A stretch of 12,948 nt of DNA, taken from assembly GCA_905373085.1 (NCBI GenBank), contig CAJPRR010000051.1, positions 1 through 12,948 on the forward strand, written 5' to 3'. Positions 6,498 to 12,948 of this stretch are shown in pieces. Source of the stretch: an uncultured Selenomonas sp. GTDB lineage: Bacteria; Bacillota; Negativicutes; Selenomonadales; Selenomonadaceae. How positions within the stretch are numbered: the stretch's first letter is position 1; every line of letters starts with the position of its first letter. A model generated the notes under the pieces. It was given only the letters and a program-made list of their open reading frames with translations, had not been told where the DNA came from and made no database searches. The position numbers were made by a program, and so were the translations under genes.

Positions 6498-9400
6498 ATG
6501 AAGAAAAGGACGAGCAAGAATGCCGGACGTGCGCTTGTTTTGGCAGTCGCGCTGCACTTTGTGTTGCCTGCGTGTGCTGTACACGCGGAAGAAAGTGCGG
6601 GGGGGGGTAAACCTCTTCGGACAGATGCTGTAAACGTCGAGGCAGATGCGGCGAAGGAAGAGGCGAAGTACGATTCGCAGTCGACGACGATCATCACGAA
6701 GGAGGACATCGCGAGAAAGCAGGCGAAGTCCGTCGAGGATGTGATCTTCAACGAAGTCGGCGTCACGCGCACGATCGACGCGATGGGGAACGTCGGCGTG
6801 TCGATCCGCGGCGGCGACCCGCGCCATACGCTGCTGATGGTGGACGGTCAGCGCGTCTTGGGCGGCGAGGCGAAGTACAACGGCAACGGCGACGAGCTTT
6901 TGCGCATCGGCGCGGAAAACATCGAGCGCATCGAGATCATTCGCGGCGCGGCGAGCGCCAAGTACGGCGCGGACGCCATCGGCGGCGTCATCCACGTCAT
7001 CACAAAGAAGGGCGTGAAAAGCCCTTCTGTTGAGCTGAATGTCGAGGGACGCTACCATTCCTCGCGTACGGGCAGTGGCACGGAGACGAACACTTTGCCA
7101 ACGAACTTCTTCCTGCGCGCCGATTCGGGCGACCTCGGCAAGCTGAACCTCAGCGCTTGGGTCTCGAAGCGCGAAGTCTTGCCCGTCTACTCAGGCGGCA
7201 AGCAGTTCGTCATGGGCGAGAACTGGTACGACGACTTCAAGCCGTCGCTTCGCTTCTACGGCTCGATCAAGAACGACGGCGTGAGCGGCGTCTACAGCTT
7301 TGACAACGCGAGAAAGCTGACCTTCCGCCTGACAACGGAGCGCGAGGATATGCAGCGGCGCAACAAGAACGTGCTTTATCCGCTCGGCTCCTTCTTCGAG
7401 CCAATGCAGATTTATCAGCGCAATCGCTCGCGTGATACCTACAGCCTTGGATTCGAGGGACGTTGGTCGAAAAAGACGGACTACAGCGTGAGCTTCGGTC
7501 ACGGTAGAATGCGCGAGGACGACTCGACAGTTCTTTCCTACTATAACGGCGGACACGATAAATATGCGGGCAAGAACAGTCTCGCAGGCGTCGATTGGCT
7601 TGAACATCGGCAGACGAATCTTGATTTCCATTTCAACACAGCAGCGAATGACGCGCATTATCTGAGCTACGGTTTCGGTTGGCAGAAAGAATACGCCGAA
7701 GGTTCGCGTCTTAAGAGTGCATCCAGAGTGCGAGAGGTGACGATCAATCCGTGGGATTACGACAAGTCGCTGTGGGTCGATGATAATACAGCGGGCATGG
7801 ACGATAAGCCTGACTCCTATGTACACAATCACAAGTTTATTCGCAGTGATAACGGCTTCATCTGGGACAGCAATACGGAATATTACGGTTCGTCGACGCC
7901 GCCGCCGCTGACTTACGAGGAAGCGAAGCGGATCAATTTGACAGAGTATTTGATGAGTGGGACGATTTCCGACCCTGTTTTGAAAGCGAAGTTTGAAGCC
8001 TTCAATCGACTTTTGCGAGAGCAGAATGATCTCAGCGATCCGAAATTCGCCGACGCCCCGTCGATGTATCTTGATGCTCCCGTATTCGGGTACTATGGAC
8101 TTTTTGAATCGGCGGGCGAATCCTATAAGAAGCTCAAGGACATGAAGTTCAACGGGCAATACTTCGGGCAGGAGTTCGAGCGGCGTGCAAACAAGATTCT
8201 CGTCGGCGAGGCGGATCTTACAAAGACATACGCCTATATACAAGATACCTGGCAGCTTTCGCCCAAGACGATCCTTTCGCCGATTCTGCGGCTCGATCAC
8301 AGCGACCGCTTCGGCTCGCACGCTACCTTCAATCTCGGCATGACGCATACGCTTGCGCCGCATCGAAGGCTCAAGGCGAACGTCGGCATGGGCTACGCCG
8401 AGCCGGGGCTAGGCGAGCTCTTCTACAACTGGGAGATGTACGGCGGCACGGGAAGAAATCACCTCGGCTGGTACTGGATCGGCAATCCCGATTTGAAGCC
8501 CGAGAAGTCGTTCAACATCGACCTTTCGCTCGAAGGGGAAAATGAAAAGACCTATGCTAAAATTGGCGTTTTCCACAACGAGATTTCCGACTATATGACG
8601 CATTACTTCACGGGACAGCTCATTGATTTCAAGTTTCAGAGCAAGACGGCAAAAGATTATGAACCCGTCGCCGACCGCATTTACAGCTTCAAGAATCTCG
8701 GCAAGGCGAAACTCACGGGAATCGAAGCCGAGGTGCAGCACAAGTTCGATAGGCATTGGAGCGCGAAGCTCGGTTACACCTACCTGCGCGCCATAAACGC
8801 GAGCGACGACGAGCTGCCGAGCCGTCTGCTCGACCGGCCGACGCACAAGTTCGACATCGGCGTTAACTATAAGGATGAGGCGCACGGCTGGCGCGCCGCT
8901 TTCTGGGGCAGCTATTACAGCAATATGCTCGACAGCAACTCCGTCAAGACCGACAATCTCTTCGAGCAGGACAGTCACGGCAATTACATCAAGAAGCGCG
9001 GCGAATATCATGAAAAGAGCTTCGGTATATGGAATCTGCTCATCGAGAAGGAGCTCACGAAGGACTTCACCGTCTACGCGGGCGTCGACAATCTGTTCAA
9101 CCATCAGGACGACGATCGAGCCTATCACGACCGCACGTTCCGCTTCGGCATGAACGCGAAGTTCCACGATCTCGGAACGATCTTCGGCTATAGCTATGCG
9201 CGCAATGCGGCGGGGCAGCTCGTCGATGAGAACGGCGTGCCGCTCAAGAACATCTACGGCGCCGACTGGTTCCTGCGCCGCCCGGAATCGGCGACCGACG
9301 ACAGGAAAAAGGGCGACCTCGAAGTCTTTGGCGACTATCGTATACGCTCGAACACCTATCGAGGAGAGAACAAGGCGGAAATGCGTGAGACGAAAGAGAC

Positions 9401-11303
9401 GCAGGCGGACGACGCTGCGGCGCGCAACTATGCCGACCGAGACGGGCATGGCTTCGAGCAGCGCCTGCTTGTCGGCGCAAGCTACCGCATCGCCGACAAG
9501 CTCGATCTCAAGGTCATTGCCTCGACGGGCGCGGCGAACGACGCCGCCTACTCGTCGTCGGACAATAAGAGCCTCGCGGGCGCGCATATCGAACGCGCGG
9601 AGCTGACGGGCAGTCCCGACCGCTGGGACTGGACGCTCGGGCGCATCCACGAGCCGATGGGCGTGACGGGCTATTACTTTGGCAGGGAGTACGACGGCAT
9701 GCGCGTGCTCTATACGGCGAACAACACGCAGCTGGCGTTCGGCGTCGGCAACTTCTCGCGCACGACGGGTGTTTCGGACAGCGCTTACAGCCATAAAGAA
9801 GCGGCGATGATTCGCCGTGCGCCGACGCTCAACGAGCTGCTCGGTTACTATGCGAGGACGTTCCGCAACTCTGCCGGCGTGGATGAGCATATCAGCAATG
9901 AACCGTATCCGATGCCTTACGATCCAAAGGCAAAGGCAAACTATCGCGAGAAGTTCAACAATGCGGGCAAGATTCAGGATGCAAACGGCAACTGGGTGCG
10001 CGATCCATCTTTGACCGATGCGCAGATCGCCGAAAAGAAACTTGAGGTTGTGCGCGAGCTGGTCGGCATCTTAAAAGATATAGATGCCGAGATGCAGCGG
10101 CGTGCCGATGCCGATCCGCGCGGAACGTATAGAAATCAATGGAACAAAGTAATCAATAGACGGCGAGCGACATCGCGTGTATATTATAATTTAACGCAAG
10201 CGGACATCATTATCCGGCGTGGAGATGGGACGGTACATGATCTCACGCAGGGGGAGCCGCTGAAAAATATTCCCCTTTCTTCATATAACCGCATAAGAGA
10301 TGGAAATATTGCCGGAAGCCCCAAATATGGCGGCATTGAAGGACTCCTGCATTCGGAGAACATCAAGACGATGATGGACGATGTGCTGAAGGTATATGAG
10401 GACAGCGGCAGTACCTACGAAACACGCGACGGCAGGACGCTCACTCGTGACGAGGCAATCGATCACATGTTTAGTTCCTTCGTCGGCAATACAGCGTCAT
10501 GGTATAACCGGAGCAAGCCATGGACTGATTCGCACGGGGATGTGCACTATGGCATGACGGATGGAGATTGGAGATTCTATCATGGGACGTCCAAATTCTT
10601 TGAAGCTCTCACGAGAGGCGTCTTTGATCCGCTCAACGACGCGCCGATCCCCTTGCCTGGCGCACCCGTTACCTTCACGCAGCCCGGCTTTTTGCTCAAG
10701 CATGACGTCATCCCCAAGATGGAGGGCGCGGGCTTCTTCAAGGTGCGTCATCAGATCGGCGATCATCTTGGTCTTGAGCTTTGGGCTCTGCACTCCTTTG
10801 GCAGGGGCGCAGAGGTCAAGGGCGAGGAGCTTCGCATCGCGAGCGTCCTTGGTCTCGGCTCGCGTCTGCGCCTTGGACCTCGTGCCATGCTCTCTTTCGA
10901 CTGCGGCGTGAACCGCTCCGATATGGGACGCTACTTCCACGGCGGCAGGGACGCTGCGGGCAGATACACGGGCGGCGGCACGGATCCGTACTTCTGGATT
11001 CTGCGCCTCGACTATGGCATCGCCGATATGGATCTGCCCGGCACATGGGGCGCTTACTTCGACTACAAGAACTTCGAGCACGGCTCTTTCGTCGGCGGCA
11101 CGGGCGCGGATCTCCCCGACCGCTACCTCGACGGCATCCGCTCGTTCACCGCAGGCATATCCTTCGTACCGGCGAAGAATCTTCTCTTGGAAGCCGCCTA
11201 TACCTTTGGCGCAAGGAGCACACAGATGCGCGACACGCTCTACACTCCCGAGCACTTCCGCCTCGGCGACTACGCGCGATTCCAACTCACCTATCGTTTC
11301 TAA
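6498..11303 (+). CDS. TonB-dependent receptor fused to a porin-like barrel, with phase-variable G tract
   Basis: Outer-membrane protein of 1601 residues, about twice a normal TonB-dependent receptor. Residues 1-30 are a signal peptide ending AVHA. A possible TonB box lies near 42-50. The plug domain is at about 60-172 (SIRGGDPRHTLLMVDGQRV at 102-120, ERIEIIRGAASAKYGADAIGG at 143-163). The first barrel runs from about 178 to 890 and ends in a typical receptor C-terminus (FGMNAKFH), but with no stop. After a linker (about 891-940), a second barrel of OmpM/putative-porin type runs from 941 (VFGDYRIR, FEQRLLVGASYRI, WTLGRIHEPMG) to the last residues LTYRF, with terminal Phe. Long hydrophilic inserts at about 430-570 and 1100-1395 look like surface loops and have lower GC. 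Start: ATG with AAGGAGG seven bases upstream. The ligand (siderophore, haem, cobalamin or other) is unknown. Confidence 0.9.
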   Translation: MKKRTSKNAGRALVLAVALHFVLPACAVHAEESAGGGKPLRTDAVNVEADAAKEEAKYDSQSTTIITKEDIARKQAKSVEDVIFNEVGVTRTIDAMGNVGVSIRGGDPRHTLLMVDGQRVLGGEAKYNGNGDELLRIGAENIERIEIIRGAASAKYGADAIGGVIHVITKKGVKSPSVELNVEGRYHSSRTGSGTETNTLPTNFFLRADSGDLGKLNLSAWVSKREVLPVYSGGKQFVMGENWYDDFKPSLRFYGSIKNDGVSGVYSFDNARKLTFRLTTEREDMQRRNKNVLYPLGSFFEPMQIYQRNRSRDTYSLGFEGRWSKKTDYSVSFGHGRMREDDSTVLSYYNGGHDKYAGKNSLAGVDWLEHRQTNLDFHFNTAANDAHYLSYGFGWQKEYAEGSRLKSASRVREVTINPWDYDKSLWVDDNTAGMDDKPDSYVHNHKFIRSDNGFIWDSNTEYYGSSTPPPLTYEEAKRINLTEYLMSGTISDPVLKAKFEAFNRLLREQNDLSDPKFADAPSMYLDAPVFGYYGLFESAGESYKKLKDMKFNGQYFGQEFERRANKILVGEADLTKTYAYIQDTWQLSPKTILSPILRLDHSDRFGSHATFNLGMTHTLAPHRRLKANVGMGYAEPGLGELFYNWEMYGGTGRNHLGWYWIGNPDLKPEKSFNIDLSLEGENEKTYAKIGVFHNEISDYMTHYFTGQLIDFKFQSKTAKDYEPVADRIYSFKNLGKAKLTGIEAEVQHKFDRHWSAKLGYTYLRAINASDDELPSRLLDRPTHKFDIGVNYKDEAHGWRAAFWGSYYSNMLDSNSVKTDNLFEQDSHGNYIKKRGEYHEKSFGIWNLLIEKELTKDFTVYAGVDNLFNHQDDDRAYHDRTFRFGMNAKFHDLGTIFGYSYARNAAGQLVDENGVPLKNIYGADWFLRRPESATDDRKKGDLEVFGDYRIRSNTYRGENKAEMRETKETQADDAAARNYADRDGHGFEQRLLVGASYRIADKLDLKVIASTGAANDAAYSSSDNKSLAGAHIERAELTGSPDRWDWTLGRIHEPMGVTGYYFGREYDGMRVLYTANNTQLAFGVGNFSRTTGVSDSAYSHKEAAMIRRAPTLNELLGYYARTFRNSAGVDEHISNEPYPMPYDPKAKANYREKFNNAGKIQDANGNWVRDPSLTDAQIAEKKLEVVRELVGILKDIDAEMQRRADADPRGTYRNQWNKVINRRRATSRVYYNLTQADIIIRRGDGTVHDLTQGEPLKNIPLSSYNRIRDGNIAGSPKYGGIEGLLHSENIKTMMDDVLKVYEDSGSTYETRDGRTLTRDEAIDHMFSSFVGNTASWYNRSKPWTDSHGDVHYGMTDGDWRFYHGTSKFFEALTRGVFDPLNDAPIPLPGAPVTFTQPGFLLKHDVIPKMEGAGFFKVRHQIGDHLGLELWALHSFGRGAEVKGEELRIASVLGLGSRLRLGPRAMLSFDCGVNRSDMGRYFHGGRDAAGRYTGGGTDPYFWILRLDYGIADMDLPGTWGAYFDYKNFEHGSFVGGTGADLPDRYLDGIRSFTAGISFVPAKNLLLEAAYTFGARSTQMRDTLYTPEHFRLGDYARFQLTYRF
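6599..6607 (+). repeat. Nine-G homopolymer tract in the receptor gene
   Basis: Nine G in a row encode Ala34-Gly37, just after the signal peptide cleavage site. The frame is open with nine G. With ten G the codon right after the tract is TAA (6608-6610); with eight G a TAA (6631-6633) is reached eight codons later. Tracts of this kind in surface-protein genes change length by slipped-strand mispairing and switch expression on and off. Confidence 0.85.
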
Positions 11304-11332
11304 ATGATCGCATGCTTCGCGGCAAAAAGCAC

Positions 11333-11370
11333 AAAACCGCCCGACGGGAAATACTCCGTCGGGCGGTTTT
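11333..11370. terminator. Bidirectional intrinsic terminator
   Basis: Perfect 15-base arms (11333-11347 and 11356-11370) with an eight-base loop. The GC core CCGCCCGACGG is flanked by AAAA and TTTTT, so a T run follows the hairpin on both strands. It sits between the stop of the receptor gene (11303) and the stop of the convergent kinase gene (11400) and can serve both. Confidence 0.9.
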
Positions 11371-11399
11371 TATGTGTTTTGCTCATCGCATTAGAACTG

Positions 11400-12896
11400 T
11401 TACCCCTGCCAGCCCATGGCGTGGGAGACGGCGTTCTGCCAGCCGTCGTAGAGGTGTTCGCGCTCTTCTTCGTTGAAGTGCGGCGTGAAGCAGGCGTCTT
11501 CCTGCCAGAGGGTGGCGAGCTCTCGCGTATTCTCCCAAATCCCTGCGGCGAGGCCTGCCATGTAGGCGGCGCCGAGCGCCGTCGTCTCGCTTTCGACGGG
11601 GCGGCGCACGGGCAGACCGAGGACGACCGCCTGCATCTGCATGAGCAGATTGTTGCGGCTCGCGCCGCCCGATACGCGAAGCTCCTCGATGGGAAGAGCC
11701 GCGTCCGAGCGAATCGCCTCGTAGACGTCGCGCACCTGGTATGCCATGGCGGCGAGCGCTGCACGCACGATATGGGCGCGGCGCGTCTCCTCGGAAAGCC
11801 CGATGAGCATGCCGCGCGTCTCGCTGTCCCAATAGGGCGCGGAAAGGCCGCGGAAGGCGGGCACGAAGTAGACGCCCGCCGTGTCCGTGACGCGCTTGGC
11901 GATCCATTCGGATTCTTCGAGCGAGTCGAGGATCTTGAGTCCGCGCCGCAGCCATTCGAGCGCGACGCCCGCGACGAAGATGCTGCCTTCGAGCGCGTAG
12001 GTAATGCGATCGCCGAGCTTCCAGGCGACGGTGGCGTTGAGTCCGTTGTGCGACTGCACGTAGCGTTCGCCCGTGTTGAGGAGGAAGAAAGAGCCTTCCC
12101 CGTAGGTGTTCTTCGCCGTGCCGGGCGTGAAGCAGCATTGGCCGAAGAGGTCGGCCTGCTGGTTGCCGAGGATGCCGCTGATGGGAATCTCCGTGCCGAA
12201 TACAGCGGGCGAAGTCACGCCGTATTCGTGCGAGGATGGATGAATCTCAGGCATAAGGGCGTGCGGGATGCGCGTGTGCTGCAGCAGCGTTTCATCCCAT
12301 GTGCCGTGCGCGAGATGGTAGAGCATCGTGCGCGAAGCGTTCGAGTCATCCGTCGCGTGCACCTTGCCGCCCGTGAGCTTCCACAGAAGCCAGCTGTCGA
12401 TCGTGCCGAAGGCCAGATCGCCCTTTTCCGCCAGCTCGCGTGCGCCGCGCACGTTGTCGAGGAGCCAGCAGATCTTGCTGACGGAGAAATACGGCGAGAG
12501 CACCATCGCCGTATTTTGACGGAATTCTTCGAGGAGGTCGGCATTCTGGCGGAAGCGTTCAACGATTTCCTTCGACTGCATCGACTGCCAGCTGACAGCA
12601 TGGTGGATTGGCCGCCCCGTATGGCGGTTCCAGATCACCGTCGTCTCGCGCTGGTTCGTGATGCCGATCGCCGCGATTTCCGACTTCTTGACGCCCGCCT
12701 CGCGAATCGCCTGCTCCGCCGTCTGCAGCTGTACCGCCCAGATCTCGTCCGCATCCTGCTCGACCCAGCCGGACTGCGGGCGATAGACGCTCAGTTCCTT
12801 CTTCACGAGAGAGATGAGATTCGCCCGCTCGTCAAAAATCGCCGTGCGGTTCTTCACCGTGCCCGAATCGAGTGCAAGGATGTATCTCCTGCGCAT
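11400..12896 (-). CDS. Glycerol kinase-like FGGY protein with altered active site
   Basis: 498-residue homologue of GlpK, which phosphorylates glycerol to glycerol-3-phosphate with ATP in the cytosol; the length equals that of the family. GlpK features retained (numbering matches E. coli GlpK): Asp10, Arg83-Glu84 (GITNQRETT), Trp103, Tyr136, Phe270, the GGAxxNN motif at 410-415 and TALGAAYMAGLA at 439-450. Differences lie at key sites: the catalytic-base motif AGDQQAALFGQ reads LGNQQADLFGQ, so Asp245 is Asn (codon AAC, checked). The ATP-site GTG motif is GEG (Glu267), and the first phosphate loop DQGTTSSR is DSGTVKNR. Activity on glycerol may be lost or changed; it could act on another substrate, or be regulatory. 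No glpF or glpD is adjacent. ATG at 12896 with AAGGGGG eight bases upstream; own promoter. Confidence 0.85.
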   Translation of the reverse strand: MRRRYILALDSGTVKNRTAIFDERANLISLVKKELSVYRPQSGWVEQDADEIWAVQLQTAEQAIREAGVKKSEIAAIGITNQRETTVIWNRHTGRPIHHAVSWQSMQSKEIVERFRQNADLLEEFRQNTAMVLSPYFSVSKICWLLDNVRGARELAEKGDLAFGTIDSWLLWKLTGGKVHATDDSNASRTMLYHLAHGTWDETLLQHTRIPHALMPEIHPSSHEYGVTSPAVFGTEIPISGILGNQQADLFGQCCFTPGTAKNTYGEGSFFLLNTGERYVQSHNGLNATVAWKLGDRITYALEGSIFVAGVALEWLRRGLKILDSLEESEWIAKRVTDTAGVYFVPAFRGLSAPYWDSETRGMLIGLSEETRRAHIVRAALAAMAYQVRDVYEAIRSDAALPIEELRVSGGASRNNLLMQMQAVVLGLPVRRPVESETTALGAAYMAGLAAGIWENTRELATLWQEDACFTPHFNEEEREHLYDGWQNAVSHAMGWQG

Positions 12897-12932
12897 AGGA
12901 AAAGCCCCCTTCCGTATGATGCCGTTACAGAC

Positions 12933-12941
12933 ATTATATCA
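12933..12941 (-). promoter_or_regulatory. Extended -10 promoter of the glycerol kinase-like gene
   Basis: Read on the minus strand the sequence is TGATATAAT, identical to the extended -10 element of the receptor gene. Transcription would start near 12926, giving a leader of about 30 bases. Any -35 element lies beyond the window edge. Confidence 0.7.
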
Positions 12942-12948
12942 TAGGAAG

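Overview
The window looks like chromosomal DNA from a diderm Firmicute of the Negativicutes (Selenomonas-type). This is inferred from three things: GC-rich coding sequence with Bacillus-like signals (strong AGGAG ribosome sites, extended -10 promoters TGATATAAT); an outer-membrane receptor gene; and an OmpM/porin-like barrel. No rRNA or marker gene is present, so the genus is not proven.

Layout. (1) Positions 1-3310, plus strand: the 3' part of a lactate-oxidation iron-sulfur subunit in which LutB-like and LutA-like modules are fused, then a lactate permease (lctP). Together they form a lactate uptake and oxidation unit that ends in a clear intrinsic terminator. (2) Positions 3432-6051, minus strand: a two-gene operon. 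It encodes a DASS/SLC13-type anion:sodium symporter followed 19 bases later by a full-length serine hydroxymethyltransferase homologue whose PLP-binding lysine is aspartate. (3) Positions 6052-6497: a divergent, AT-rich control region with a perfect 27-base palindrome and an extended -10 promoter. (4) Positions 6498-11303, plus strand: one 1601-residue gene. It joins a complete TonB-dependent receptor to a second porin-like barrel and carries a nine-G tract just after the signal peptide. Gain or loss of one G leads at once to a stop codon, so the gene looks phase-variable, and this copy is in the ON frame. (5) Positions 11400-12896, minus strand: a glycerol-kinase homologue with Asn at the catalytic Asp position. 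It converges on the receptor gene across a shared bidirectional terminator.

How the parts fit. The lactate genes make an ordinary catabolic unit. The other loci are less ordinary: a phase-variable surface receptor-porin chimera, and two apparently full-length homologues of metabolic enzymes (SHMT and GlpK) that have each lost a key catalytic residue while keeping the family scaffold. No mobile element, CRISPR array, tRNA or rRNA gene was seen.
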